Shown here in pieces: positions 47,924 to 57,539 of a stretch of 64,000 bases of DNA. This DNA is from Alphaproteobacteria bacterium MarineAlpha5_Bin12 (GTDB lineage: Bacteria > Pseudomonadota > Alphaproteobacteria > HIMB59 > GCA-002718135), in NCBI GenBank assembly GCA_002937855.1, contig PTKS01000004.1, forward strand, positions 1-64,000. The letters run 5' to 3'. Made by a program: the position numbers and the translations under genes. The notes beneath the pieces were generated by a model that searched no databases, was not told the DNA's origin, and saw only the letters and a list, made by a program, of their open reading frames with translations. The first letter of the stretch is position 1. Each line of letters begins with the position of its first letter.

Positions 47924-48802
47924 TTAAAAATATAGTTTTTTACAAATAAAATCAGGGAATATAATAACTTCGCTCATCTGGCTAATTTGATTTTCCAAAA
48001 CTTTAATAGAATCCTTAGATTTAAAAAAATTATTATGAATGCCTGAAGTGATTAAGACACTTTTAATTCCAAAGTTGTGGGCTCCATATATATCGTGGGA
48101 TAATGAATCTCCTATAGCAACTGTCCTTGATTTTTTGAAATTAACTATATTTTTTGTAGCTTCTTTATATATAAAACTAGAGGGTTTTCCTAAAAAAAAT
48201 GTTTTACCCCCTATAGATTCATATAATTTTAAAATAGAACCTGCACAAATTTGTTTTTTTAAATTTGCATTAGTTTCAACACTTTCATAATCAGGATTTG
48301 CACAAACTAGAGGAAGGTTCAATTTAAGCGCTTCTTGTAGAAGAGAAGTATATTCTATTACTGGTATATTTGGGTCAATTGAACTAGCAACTATAAAATT
48401 TGCCTCATTAATTTTTTTAACTTCTTTTTTATTTAATCCTTTTAATAGATTATTTTTATTTTTTACAGTGATATGATAATATTTTTTACCTAAATCTCTT
48501 GACCAAGATTGTGTTGGCATTTTTAACTCGTTTAACACTGTTTGTCCACTAGTTAAAACTTTATTAAAAATATTTGTATTAAATCCTAATTTTTTAAGAT
48601 TAGATATTATATTAATATTTTTTTTTGATGAATTAGAAATCAAAATTATATTTTTTTTATTTTGATGAATTTTTTCAAGACAATTTAAGGCATGAGGAAA
48701 TGATTTTTTTCCATCATGTATTACGCCCCACAAGTCAATTATAAATGTGTCGAAATAATTCATAAGATAAGAAATTTTTTTTATACTTGTAGTTTTGCTC
48801 AT
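47924..48802 (-). CDS. HAD superfamily phosphatase (class IIA-like)
   Basis: A 292-aa hydrolase with the HAD motifs: nucleophile IDLWGVIHDG (D then D+2 replaced by W, with the catalytic Asp in FIIDLWG), motif II Ser/Thr in ILISNSS, and motif III/IV GKPSSF and VAIGDSLSHDIYGA. It matches the TIGR01459-type subgroup of alphaproteobacteria. The substrate is unknown. It overlaps pyrD (TAATG). Confidence 0.85.
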   Translation of the reverse strand: MSKTTSIKKISYLMNYFDTFIIDLWGVIHDGKKSFPHALNCLEKIHQNKKNIILISNSSKKNINIISNLKKLGFNTNIFNKVLTSGQTVLNELKMPTQSWSRDLGKKYYHITVKNKNNLLKGLNKKEVKKINEANFIVASSIDPNIPVIEYTSLLQEALKLNLPLVCANPDYESVETNANLKKQICAGSILKLYESIGGKTFFLGKPSSFIYKEATKNIVNFKKSRTVAIGDSLSHDIYGAHNFGIKSVLITSGIHNNFFKSKDSIKVLENQISQMSEVIIFPDFICKKLYF

Positions 48803-49863
48803 TACGCATCGGTTCCTATCGCTTCAGATATATTATTGTAACCATCTGCTTTTAAAAAATATACCAATTCCTTATTAATTTTTTCAATTATCACTGGTCC
48901 TTCATATATTAAACCAGTATACATTTGAACTAGAGAGGCTCCAGCTTTAATTTTTTCGTAAACATCTCTTCCAGAGAATATTCCCCCCACCCCGATCAAA
49001 ACAATTTTTCCTCCTGTTAAATTATACATCTCTTTTAATAAATTTGTGGAAGATTGAAATAATGGCTTACCACTTAAGCCGCCTTCTTTATTCTTATTTT
49101 TATCGATTAAAAAATCTGATCTTAATGAAGTTGTGTTACCAATTATTATACCATCGATACCTTGAGCCAATGAAGTCAGGGCAATATCCCTTTTTTGCTC
49201 TTCGTTAATATCAGGAGAAATCTTAATTAATAAAGGTTTGTTTCTAATTTGATTATCTAATTTTTTTTCATTTTTAATATTAATTATTAAGTTTTCTAAT
49301 TTTCCACGATTTTGTAGCTCTCTTAATCCTGGTGTGTTTGGTGAAGAAATATTTATTACTATGTAATCACAATAGGGGCCTAAAGATTTTATACACTTAA
49401 TATAATCTCCAGTAATATCATCAGTATTTAAGTTTTTTCCTATATTTAATCCTATAATTCCATGTAAAAAATATTTCATTTCATATCTTTTTTTTATTCT
49501 TTTTAAAACTTTTTCAGATCCATGATTATTAAATCCCAAATGGTTAATAATTGCTTGGTCTTTATTGAGTCTAAATATTCTAGGTTTTTTATTTCCATTT
49601 TGAGGCTTGAGGGTAACTGTTCCAACTTCAGTATAGCTAAAACCTAATTCTAATATTTCACTTATGACTTCACCATTTTTATCAAAACCAGCGGCAAGAC
49701 CTAAAGGATTATTAAATTCTAAATTCCAAATAAATTGTTTTAATATTTCATTATTTGTGAAAGGTTTAAAAAAAAATTTAATTATACCAAGCTTTAAAAT
49801 TTTAATTGTTAGAAAATGTGCTAATTCTGCTGGAAATATCTTAATTATTTTAAAAAACATCAT
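48802..49863 (-). CDS. pyrD: Dihydroorotate dehydrogenase (quinone type)
   Basis: A 353-aa FMN enzyme of pyrimidine synthesis, class 2. An N-terminal helical, membrane-associating segment precedes the barrel; FNNPLGLAAGFDKNGE, GTVTLKPQNGNKKPRIFR, INISSPNTPGLRELQ (catalytic Ser region) and the C-terminal GVGGIFSGRDVYEKIKAGASLVQ are all typical. It overlaps lysK by 4 bases (ATGA). Confidence 0.97.
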   Translation of the reverse strand: MMFFKIIKIFPAELAHFLTIKILKLGIIKFFFKPFTNNEILKQFIWNLEFNNPLGLAAGFDKNGEVISEILELGFSYTEVGTVTLKPQNGNKKPRIFRLNKDQAIINHLGFNNHGSEKVLKRIKKRYEMKYFLHGIIGLNIGKNLNTDDITGDYIKCIKSLGPYCDYIVINISSPNTPGLRELQNRGKLENLIINIKNEKKLDNQIRNKPLLIKISPDINEEQKRDIALTSLAQGIDGIIIGNTTSLRSDFLIDKNKNKEGGLSGKPLFQSSTNLLKEMYNLTGGKIVLIGVGGIFSGRDVYEKIKAGASLVQMYTGLIYEGPVIIEKINKELVYFLKADGYNNISEAIGTDA

Positions 49864-51470
49864 TCCCGATTAGATAAATCTTCTTTTTTTATAGCTTTAT
49901 CTATTAAAATAATTGTTCTATTAATACCATATAAAGCTATAAATGATCCTAGTCTTGGCCCTTCATTTTGACCTAATAAAACATTATATATTAATTGAAA
50001 ATAATTTCTTAAATTTTCGAAATCATATTTTTTACCAATCTCATAGATTGAAGTCTGAATATCTTCCGGTTTTGTATCAGCTTTAAGATTTTTTAAAGTA
50101 CTTTTTAAATCAATAAATATTTTTATATTTTTTTCATCTAATAATTTGTAATTTTTTTTTGGTAAAATAAAATCTTTATAATACTCAATAGCATATTTAA
50201 TTTGATTATTAATATATTCATTTTTAAAAGGTATGAGCTTGGGGTTGTATTCATTGATGAAACTCCAAATTATTTTTGGTTCAACTGAATTGCAGACACT
50301 AACCAAATTCATTAGAGTATTAAAAGTTATTGATGAATCTATTTTGGGAGGCTTCCCAAAATGGATGTGCCATGCTGGATTATCCATTTTTTTATATGTC
50401 TTATCTTCATGAAAATTTTTATTAAAATTTAGATATTCATCACTACACTTAGGAATCACATCAAAATGTAATTTTTTTGCTGATTTAGGTCTTTGAAACA
50501 TAAATAAAGATAAACTTTCAGGTGTTGAATATCTTAACCATTCATCTATACTAATTCCATTTCCTTTAGATTTAGATATTTTTTCACCGTTTTGGTCCAA
50601 AAACATTTCATAAATTAAATTAATGGGAGGTTTATTTCCTAGTTTCTTGCATATCATACTCCCAAGTTTTACACTATCAGTTAAATCTTTACCGCACATT
50701 TCATAATCTACTTCTAAAGCTATCCATCTCATTGCCCAATCAACTTTCCATTGAAGTTTGCATTCGCCACTTAAAACAGACTTTTCAATTAGTTTGTTGT
50801 TTTGAGGATCTTTATAAATAATACTATTATCTTTAATATTATATTCTTCAATTTTTACTTGAAGTACCTTATTAGTTTTTGCGCATATAGGCAAAAATGG
50901 ACTATATGTTTCTTTTCGCTCCTCTCGTAAAGTTGGCAAAATTATAGATAAGATAGATTCGTAATTTTGCATTACTAATTTTATAGTTTCATCAAAAAAA
51001 CCTTTTTTATATAATTCAGTAGAGCTTTTAAAATCATAGGAAAAATTAAATTTATCTAAAAAAGATTTTAATTTATTATTATTATGATGACCAAAACTCT
51101 CAAATTTATCGAAAGGATCAGGAATTGAAGTTAAGGGCATGCCTAAATATTTATTTAACATATTTTGATTTGGAACATTATCAGGAACTTTCCTAAGTCC
51201 ATCCATGTCATCTGAAAATGTTATAACTTTTGAGTTACATTTGGTTAATTGTTCAAAGGCATTTTGAACCATTAATGTTCTAACAACTTCTCCAAAAGTT
51301 CCTATATGTGGCAATCCTGATGGTCCATAACCAGTTTCAAAAATTATAAATTCTTTATTTGGTTTTTTAAAATTTTCTAATCCTCCATAAAGATCGATAA
51401 TTTTTTTTGCTTCAATGAAAGGCCATGATTTTAAATCATTATAATTTTTTATATTTTCAATTTTAATCAT
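49860..51470 (-). CDS. lysK: Lysyl-tRNA synthetase, class I
   Basis: A 536-aa class I LysRS, the type used by many alphaproteobacteria and archaea. The HIGH-like signature is GPSGLPHIGTFGE, and KISKSKGNG is the KMSKS loop. The zinc/insert part shows Cys residues around CAKTNKVLQV and GECKLQWKVDW. Start overlaps the marR stop by 4 bases (ATGA). Confidence 0.95.
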   Translation of the reverse strand: MIKIENIKNYNDLKSWPFIEAKKIIDLYGGLENFKKPNKEFIIFETGYGPSGLPHIGTFGEVVRTLMVQNAFEQLTKCNSKVITFSDDMDGLRKVPDNVPNQNMLNKYLGMPLTSIPDPFDKFESFGHHNNNKLKSFLDKFNFSYDFKSSTELYKKGFFDETIKLVMQNYESILSIILPTLREERKETYSPFLPICAKTNKVLQVKIEEYNIKDNSIIYKDPQNNKLIEKSVLSGECKLQWKVDWAMRWIALEVDYEMCGKDLTDSVKLGSMICKKLGNKPPINLIYEMFLDQNGEKISKSKGNGISIDEWLRYSTPESLSLFMFQRPKSAKKLHFDVIPKCSDEYLNFNKNFHEDKTYKKMDNPAWHIHFGKPPKIDSSITFNTLMNLVSVCNSVEPKIIWSFINEYNPKLIPFKNEYINNQIKYAIEYYKDFILPKKNYKLLDEKNIKIFIDLKSTLKNLKADTKPEDIQTSIYEIGKKYDFENLRNYFQLIYNVLLGQNEGPRLGSFIALYGINRTIILIDKAIKKEDLSNRE

Positions 51471-51922
51471 AATTTTTTATCAGCCTTTATTCTTATTTTT
51501 TTTCCTAATATTAATTTTATAGAATTTGTTAAAATTTCTTTTTCAGATCCTAGTTTAATAAAAAAATCATTTTCTACTTCGCGTATTAAGGGTACAATTA
51601 TTTTTATCAATGATTTAGCCTGATCAGTCAATTCTATATTTTTTTTTCTATTATCCTTGCTAGATTTTCTATAAATTAATTTTTTTTGTTGTAAAATATC
51701 CAATGTTGTACTTATAACAGAAATATTCACACCTGAAGATTTTGATATATCAACTTGTGTAATTAAATCATTTGAATTCACATATAGAGTCTCTAAAATG
51801 ATATACTCATTAAGTGTTAATGCATATTCAGAAAGCGAGCTTCTTAGAAGATTTTGCCATAAATTAGAAACCTTCCAAATCAATAAACCTAACTTAGTAT
51901 CAATTAAATTATTACTATTCAT
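51467..51922 (-). CDS. MarR-family transcriptional regulator
   Basis: A 151-aa winged-helix protein. I start at ATG 51,922 because the 81 bases upstream contain two perfect palindromes that look like its own operator, and because an upstream start would overlap the ferredoxin gene. The DNA-binding core is visible in LTQVDISKSSGVNISVISTTLDILQQKKLIYRKSSKDNRKKNIELT. It sits between ferredoxin genes and lysK. The ligand is unknown. Confidence 0.85.
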   Translation of the reverse strand: MNSNNLIDTKLGLLIWKVSNLWQNLLRSSLSEYALTLNEYIILETLYVNSNDLITQVDISKSSGVNISVISTTLDILQQKKLIYRKSSKDNRKKNIELTDQAKSLIKIIVPLIREVENDFFIKLGSEKEILTNSIKLILGKKIRIKADKKL

Positions 51923-51926
51923 GTAA

Positions 51927-51953
51927 TTTGTATACAAACTATTTGTATACAAA
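51927..51953 (-). promoter_or_regulatory. Twin palindromic operator before the MarR gene
   Basis: The perfect 12-base palindrome TTTGTATACAAA occurs twice, at 51,927-51,938 and 51,942-51,953, with centres 15 bases apart, only 5 bases upstream of the marR start. This is the arrangement expected for cooperative self-regulation by a dimeric MarR protein. It overlaps the end region of the ferredoxin gene's downstream spacer. Confidence 0.75.
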
Positions 51954-51971
51954 TTATTTAAATTTGCAATA

Positions 51972-52289
51972 TTATTCTGGTGCCAAAGTAACAAGAATTC
52001 CATCTAAATCATCATTATATTCAATTTGACAACTCAATCTAGAATTTTCTTTAACATGAAATGCCTGATCTAACATTGACTCTTCTTCATCTTCAATTTT
52101 ATTTAATTTATTATTCCAATCCTTATCAACATAAACATGACATGTAGCGCAAGCTGCACAACCTCCACAAGCTGCTTCTATTGGTAAATCTGCATCTCTT
52201 ATAATTTCCATTAAAACTAAACCTTTTTTAGCTTCAAGCTGATGTAACTTTCCTTCTCTGTCAATAACGTTAATTTTCCCTTTGGACAT
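51972..52289 (-). CDS. 2Fe-2S ferredoxin
   Basis: A 105-aa ferredoxin of the adrenodoxin/Fdx type. Cluster ligands are in CGGCAACATCHVY and a final CQIEYND-region cysteine (LSCQIEY). It starts one base after the stop of the ferredoxin reductase gene, so the two act as an electron-transfer pair, possibly for iron-sulfur assembly or a P450-like partner. Confidence 0.94.
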   Translation of the reverse strand: MSKGKINVIDREGKLHQLEAKKGLVLMEIIRDADLPIEAACGGCAACATCHVYVDKDWNNKLNKIEDEEESMLDQAFHVKENSRLSCQIEYNDDLDGILVTLAPE

Positions 52290-53309
52290 CTATTTTATTC
52301 CGAGTTTTTTATGAATATCTTTTGATGATGTTGTGTATCGAAATATAACCTTTTTATCAGGAAAACAATATTGTGCACATTTTTGTGACATTAATGCCGC
52401 CTCGTGAAAACCGGAAAGTATTAACTTTAATTTACCTGGATAGGTATTAATATCTCCTATTGAAAATATACTTGGGATATTTGTTTCAAATTTTTCAGTA
52501 TCTACAATTATTAAATTATTTTCTAGATTTAGATTCCAATTCTTTATTGAACCCAAATCATTTTTTAAGCCAAAAAAAGGTATTAAAAAATCTGTTTGTA
52601 TCTTTTTTTCTACATTGTCATTATATATTAAAACAGATTCGAGCATGCCATTATTTCCATATAAACTCTTTAATTGACCAAGAAAGAACTCAATCTTATT
52701 GTTTTCTTCTAAATTTAACATTTTTTGTACACTATCAGGGGATGCCCTAAACTCTTTTCTTCTATGTAAAAGAGACACATTTGCAATTTTTGATAATTCA
52801 TTTGTCCAATCTATTGCTGAATCGCCTCCTCCAGCAATAAGTACATTTTTATTTTCAAATATTTTCTTATTTTTGATAGAATAAAAAACACTCTTATTTT
52901 CGTATTCTGCTATATTTTCTAAAGGAGGTTTTCTTGGTATAAAACTTCCAGCACCCGCAGCAATAACTATACATTTAGCTATTATTGAGTTATTTTCACT
53001 TGTCGTAATAGTCCACTCATTTTCAGTATTTTTTTCAAGTTTTTCCGCATTTTGATTTAAATGAAATATAGGGTTAAAGGGTTTGCATTGATCCATTAAA
53101 TCATCAACAAGTTTTTGAGCTGAGATTTCTACTCTTGAAGGTATATCATATATGGGTTTTTCTGGATATAATTCTGAGCATTGACCACCTATTTTGTCAA
53201 GATTGTCAATTACATGGCATTTCATGTCTAAAAGACCCAATTCAAAAATAGCAAAAAGTCCTACAGGGCCTGCGCCTATTATAACAACATCTGTTTTGTA
53301 ATTTGACAT
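52290..53309 (-). CDS. Ferredoxin-NADP+ reductase (thioredoxin-reductase-like)
   Basis: A 339-aa flavoenzyme: FAD site VVIIGAGPVGLFAIFELG, CX-less redox region (no CxxC, which separates it from true thioredoxin reductase), NADP site VLIAGGGDSAIDWTNEL, and the C-terminal FSIGDINTYPGKLKLILSGFHEAA. It reduces the ferredoxin encoded directly downstream. It is divergent from ctaA with only 51 bases between. Confidence 0.92.
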   Translation of the reverse strand: MSNYKTDVVIIGAGPVGLFAIFELGLLDMKCHVIDNLDKIGGQCSELYPEKPIYDIPSRVEISAQKLVDDLMDQCKPFNPIFHLNQNAEKLEKNTENEWTITTSENNSIIAKCIVIAAGAGSFIPRKPPLENIAEYENKSVFYSIKNKKIFENKNVLIAGGGDSAIDWTNELSKIANVSLLHRRKEFRASPDSVQKMLNLEENNKIEFFLGQLKSLYGNNGMLESVLIYNDNVEKKIQTDFLIPFFGLKNDLGSIKNWNLNLENNLIIVDTEKFETNIPSIFSIGDINTYPGKLKLILSGFHEAALMSQKCAQYCFPDKKVIFRYTTSSKDIHKKLGIK

Positions 53310-53360
53310 AAAAATACCTTTTTTTCTTTTGTTATTTAATTATATAATAAAATGTAATTA

Positions 53361-54389
53361 ATGATCAATAAAAGGTTTTCCAATAACACATTTTTAGGAT
53401 TCTGGCTCTTAATATTAACATTAATGGTCTATGCAATTATTCTCATAGGAGGATTAACAAGATTAACTGAGTCAGGGCTTTCAATGGTAGATTGGAGGCC
53501 ATTAATGGGAACAATTCCACCTATATCTTTTGAAGATTGGAATTATCTATTTGATCAATACAAAAAAACTCCAGAATTTATCATTTTGAATAAAAATATG
53601 GTACTGCAAGAATTTAAATATATTTTTTGGTGGGAATACTCTCACAGACTATTTGCGAGATTAATAGGAATAGTTTTTATCATCCCATTCATATATTTTT
53701 TGATTAAAAGATCTCTTACAAAAAAACAAATAATACAATTAATTATTGTATTCATTTTTGCAATAATTCAGGCTGTTGTAGGATGGTGGATGGTTAAAAG
53801 TGGGTTAACTGATGATCCTTATGTAAGTCAATATAGGTTATCTTTTCATTTAACAAACGCAATAATAATATTAAGCATTTTACTCTGGCTTACTCTAGAA
53901 AATTTTTTTCCTAAACAAAATAATTTCAAGTTAGATGTATCTGGTATCCTATTAATGATAGCTTTATTTTTATGTCTATTAACAATAATTTCAGGAAGTT
54001 TTGTGTCTGCAACAGATGCGGGTAAATCTTATAATACATTTCCTTTAATGGATGGTAAATTTGTACCTGAAGGATATTTGATTTATGAAAATTTTTTTAT
54101 TAATTTTTTTGAAAATACAATTGCCATACAATTCAATCATAGATGGTTAGCTATATTTTCATTTATTTGGACAATATCAATTATTTTTTATATAATAAAT
54201 AAAGAAATTACTTTTAGTCAAAAAATTACTTGTTTAATCATTTTTGTTCTCATTAGCCTACAAATTCTTTTAGGAATATTTACATTAATTTATAATGTAC
54301 CTTTAATATTAGCAAGTATTCATCAAGCTAATGCAACTTTATTGTTGTGCTCATTATTGACTAGTTTATATTTTTTTTCTAATAGATAA
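53361..54389 (+). CDS. ctaA: Heme A synthase
   Basis: A 342-aa, eight-helix membrane enzyme (COX15 type 2) that converts heme O to heme A for cytochrome oxidase. Conserved elements are GGLTRLTESGLSMVDWRPLMGTIPP at the start, EYSHRLFARLIG with a heme-ligand histidine, and FNHRWLAIFSF and SIHQANATLLL with further ligands. Confidence 0.95.
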   Translation: MINKRFSNNTFLGFWLLILTLMVYAIILIGGLTRLTESGLSMVDWRPLMGTIPPISFEDWNYLFDQYKKTPEFIILNKNMVLQEFKYIFWWEYSHRLFARLIGIVFIIPFIYFLIKRSLTKKQIIQLIIVFIFAIIQAVVGWWMVKSGLTDDPYVSQYRLSFHLTNAIIILSILLWLTLENFFPKQNNFKLDVSGILLMIALFLCLLTIISGSFVSATDAGKSYNTFPLMDGKFVPEGYLIYENFFINFFENTIAIQFNHRWLAIFSFIWTISIIFYIINKEITFSQKITCLIIFVLISLQILLGIFTLIYNVPLILASIHQANATLLLCSLLTSLYFFSNR

Positions 54390-54399
54390 TAAATAATAT

Positions 54400-55077
54400 A
54401 TGAAATATCTTTTAATAATAATTTTTCTATTGTTGGGAAATCAAGTTTTCTCAAAGGAAATGTATGTTCCTGAAAGTGGGGAAATTGTTTTCGAAATAAT
54501 TAGAAAAAATAAAACTATAGGAACTCACACAATTTCTTTTATAGAAAATGATAAAGACTTAAAAGTCGATATTGAAGTAAATATTAATGTAAAACTAGGT
54601 TTTTTAACTATTTATAAGTACAGGCATAACAATACTGAATATTGGCAAGAGGGTGAATTGATAAAAATTTCAACCAATTCTTTAACAAACTCCAAAAAAA
54701 AGTACTTTGTTGAAGGTCAAAAAAATAATGATTTTTTTGAATATGAAGGTGTAGACAGTAGAAAAAGAACTGGTTTGGATGTAATTCCAATCAGTTATTG
54801 GAATTATGAAATATTGGATAGAAACGTTTTTTTAGATTCCCAAAAAGGTATTTTAAGAGAATTTGATTTAAAAGAAATGGAATTAGAAAATATATTTTTT
54901 AATGAAAAAAATTTCAATGCAAAAAAATATATGATGAAAGTTAAAACAATTCACTCAAGTGATGAGAAGCCGTTTCCAAATCTTTATTTGTGGTATACAA
55001 ATAAAGGAGAATTGATGAAATTAGAATTTGATAGTCCTGAAGATAAATCAATAATTACTTATAATAGAATTAAATAA
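54400..55077 (+). CDS. DUF6134-like secreted protein
   Basis: A 225-aa protein with a signal peptide (MKYLLIIIFLLLGNQVFS) and a beta-rich body (EIVFEIIRKNKTIGTHTISF; VIPISYWNYEIL) similar to DUF6134 proteins. The fold may be lipid- or sugar-binding; the role is unknown. Its stop and the next start are TAATG-joined, so it is coupled to the SDR gene. Confidence 0.78.
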   Translation: MKYLLIIIFLLLGNQVFSKEMYVPESGEIVFEIIRKNKTIGTHTISFIENDKDLKVDIEVNINVKLGFLTIYKYRHNNTEYWQEGELIKISTNSLTNSKKKYFVEGQKNNDFFEYEGVDSRKRTGLDVIPISYWNYEILDRNVFLDSQKGILREFDLKEMELENIFFNEKNFNAKKYMMKVKTIHSSDEKPFPNLYLWYTNKGELMKLEFDSPEDKSIITYNRIK

Positions 55078-55841
55078 TGAAAGAAAAAAAAGTTATATGG
55101 ATTTCAGGAGCATCAACTGGAATAGGCAAGGCATCTGCATTAAAATTTATTGAAAATGAATGGCAAGTTGCAGCATCAGCAAGAAATTTGGATAACTTAA
55201 AAGTTTTAAAAAAAGAAGCTGAAGATAAATATGGATTTGGGAATATTGACATCTACATTTGTGATACAAGAGATAAAAATGAAGTTGAAAAGACTGTAGT
55301 AAAAATTGAAAAAAAATTTGGTCATATTGATATAGCAATGTTAAATGCTGGCACTGCCTCCCCTTATTCGGATGAATTTAATCTTGATTATTATAATCAT
55401 GTTGTAACAACAAATATTTTAGGAAATCTTAATTGTATTAATTCTGTTCATAAGAGATTTAAAAATAGAAAAAAAGGACATATAGCAATAGTTTCATCAA
55501 TGACAGGATATAGAGGATTACCAACTGCTTCAGCATATACATTAACAAAAGCAGCTTTAATAAATCTTTCAGAGTCTCTTTTTTTTGATCTAAAAAAGTT
55601 TGGAGTAAAAGTTAGTGTAATTAATCCTGGCTTTATTAAAACACCTTTAACTGACAAAAATACTTTTCCAATGCCTTTTTTGAAAACTAAAGAATATGCC
55701 GCCAAAAAAATTTATGATGGTTTAATGAAAAATAAATTTGAAATAATTTTTCCATTACAATGGACAATAATTATGAAAATTTTGAGATTACTTCCATATA
55801 ATTTATATTTTTACCTTGTATCAAAATACACAGGCCTTTAA
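55077..55841 (+). CDS. Short-chain dehydrogenase/reductase
   Basis: A 254-aa SDR enzyme: NAD(P) motif ISGASTGIGKAS, NAG-like LNAGTASP, and the active-site serine with YTLTK (Y-x-x-x-K) at about residues 155-159. The C-terminal hydrophobic stretch suggests membrane association. Substrate unknown. Coupled to the DUF6134 gene. Confidence 0.88.
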   Translation: MKEKKVIWISGASTGIGKASALKFIENEWQVAASARNLDNLKVLKKEAEDKYGFGNIDIYICDTRDKNEVEKTVVKIEKKFGHIDIAMLNAGTASPYSDEFNLDYYNHVVTTNILGNLNCINSVHKRFKNRKKGHIAIVSSMTGYRGLPTASAYTLTKAALINLSESLFFDLKKFGVKVSVINPGFIKTPLTDKNTFPMPFLKTKEYAAKKIYDGLMKNKFEIIFPLQWTIIMKILRLLPYNLYFYLVSKYTGL

Positions 55842-55862
55842 TTTAAATAATTAATTAAATTA

Positions 55863-56063
55863 ATGCTAGATACTAAGGATTTATTAAAAAATTTAAGATT
55901 ATTGGAAGAAGAACATCGAGATTTAGATGAGGTAATTTATGAATTACAACAAAATAAAACTATAAATTTAATGCAAATAATCAGACTGAAAAAGAAAAAA
56001 TTATACCTAAAAGATAAAATTAAAAAATTAAAATATGAATTAGAACCTGATATAATTGCGTAA
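55863..56063 (+). CDS. DUF465 (YdcH-like) small protein
   Basis: A 66-aa, highly helical protein with the DUF465 pattern (LEEEHRDLDEVI, then LKKKKLYLKDKIKKL). Such small coiled-coil proteins are common in proteobacteria; function unknown. It starts about 20 bases after the SDR gene and is convergent with the COQ9-like gene. Confidence 0.85.
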   Translation: MLDTKDLLKNLRLLEEEHRDLDEVIYELQQNKTINLMQIIRLKKKKLYLKDKIKKLKYELEPDIIA

Positions 56064-56069
56064 TTTAAA

Positions 56070-56684
56070 TTAATAACTATATTTTTTAAATTTAGTCAGA
56101 AAGTCTAAAGAAAAATCTTTAATTTTTTTTAATGAACCGGTCTTTTTTATTTGTTTTGATAAAAAAAATCTTGTTTTGTCAATATTATTTTCTCTATCAT
56201 TCAGCCAAAATAATAAAGTAGAAATATATATATAAAATAAAATTAGTCTTTTTGTATAAAAATTAAAATCATAAGATTTATCATTAGCTAAATACCAAAT
56301 ATTATTCACTGTATTATAAGTGGAACTAATAAGGATATTTAAATTATTAGGAGAACTTAAAGTAAAATAAGTTCTTTTCAATAATTTTTTATTTTTAAAA
56401 TTTTTTTCTAGCCTTATCATAATTATCTCAATTATTTTTTCATGAGTTTTTAAATTATTTATTTTTAATTTTTTAACATTTTCATTCATTTCAATATCTA
56501 AATCTTCTAAATAATACTTTAATATATCAATAAAATTTGGAAAAAGAGCATAAATTTCATTTTTTGGTATTTTGTGTCTTTTTGAAATTTCAGAATAAAT
56601 CTGTTCGTTCCATCCTACTTTTGTAATAATTTTTTTTGCAAAAATTAAAATATTTTTACGTTTTTTTTCTAAATTTTTATTCAT
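56070..56684 (-). CDS. COQ9-like protein
   Basis: A 204-aa helical protein with a TetR-like N-terminal region (ILIFAKKIITKVGWNEQIYSEISKRHKI) and the COQ9 C-terminal part (YISTLLFWLNDRENNIDKTRFFLSKQIKK). Alphaproteobacterial COQ9 binds lipid and helps ubiquinone synthesis; ubiG and a UbiB-type kinase are in the same window. Divergence from the canonical family is noticeable. Confidence 0.78.
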   Translation of the reverse strand: MNKNLEKKRKNILIFAKKIITKVGWNEQIYSEISKRHKIPKNEIYALFPNFIDILKYYLEDLDIEMNENVKKLKINNLKTHEKIIEIIMIRLEKNFKNKKLLKRTYFTLSSPNNLNILISSTYNTVNNIWYLANDKSYDFNFYTKRLILFYIYISTLLFWLNDRENNIDKTRFFLSKQIKKTGSLKKIKDFSLDFLTKFKKYSY

Positions 56685-56689
56685 AATTT

Positions 56690-57211
56690 TTAATTTTTAA
56701 ATTCCTCTGCATAACCAAAAAATTTAGGATCAGATAATCTAGAAATATATAAGATTCCATTTAAGTGATCGCATTCATGTTGAATAATTCTTGATATTAT
56801 TCCTTCAACTGTTTTTTGAACTAACTTTCCTTTGAGATTATAACCTTTATATGTTATTTTCTTAAATCTTCTTACTTTCCCAATCATTCCAGGTATCGAT
56901 AAGCATCCCTCCCAATCATCTTCATATTCTTCAGCTATCCCTTTATATGATGGATTTATTAGAGCAGTAATTTGAATTTTTTTTTCATCTATTTCTTTTT
57001 TTTCTTTATTATTTAAATCAGATCTAAATAAAATAATCCTTTTGTTAATATAGACTTGTGGAGCAGCTAATCCTATACCGTTTGAATCAATCAATGTGTG
57101 TGTCATATCAATGATAATTCTCTTGAGTGAATTTTGGGATATATTTTTTAATTTCTCTGCTTTTTTAGTTAAAATTGGATGACCTATTCTAGCTATTTTT
57201 AATATCGACAT
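56690..57211 (-). CDS. def: Peptide deformylase
   Basis: A 173-aa metalloprotease that removes the formyl group from new proteins. I start at MSILKIARIGHPIL (ATG 57,211); the longer frame adds a non-family leader. All three motifs are present: GIGLAAPQV, EGCLSIPG (metal Cys) and QHECDHLNGILY (HExxH). Confidence 0.95.
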   Translation of the reverse strand: MSILKIARIGHPILTKKAEKLKNISQNSLKRIIIDMTHTLIDSNGIGLAAPQVYINKRIILFRSDLNNKEKKEIDEKKIQITALINPSYKGIAEEYEDDWEGCLSIPGMIGKVRRFKKITYKGYNLKGKLVQKTVEGIISRIIQHECDHLNGILYISRLSDPKFFGYAEEFKN

Positions 57212-57342
57212 AATAATCTTAATATAGATATATTTATTATTTTTCATATAAAAATCCAATAAAATCATTTTATTTATGTCAAAATTTGCAATTTTTATTG
57301 AGGTATGATAACAAACATTTTTTTTAAATAAAGGAATATTCA

Positions 57343-57534
57343 TTGGAAGTATTTGTAAAAGATAATAATTTGGAACAAGCATTAAGAAATTTAAAGAAAA
57401 AGATGCAGCGTGAAGGTTTATATAGAGAAATGAAACTAAGAAAACATTATGAAAAACCTTCTATTAAAAAAGCCAGAGAGAAAACTGAATCAATAAGAAG
57501 ATTTAGAAAATTACAAAGAAAAAATTTCAGGTAA
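57343..57534 (+). CDS. rpsU: 30S ribosomal protein S21
   Basis: A 63-aa protein with the S21 pattern ([38 protein letters not shown]). The start is TTG at 57,343, with AAGGA 7 bases upstream; no ATG is in frame nearby. It is divergent from def and convergent with the pnt operon. Confidence 0.93.
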   Translation: MEVFVKDNNLEQALRNLKKKMQREGLYREMKLRKHYEKPSIKKAREKTESIRRFRKLQRKNFR

Positions 57535-57539
57535 TAAAA

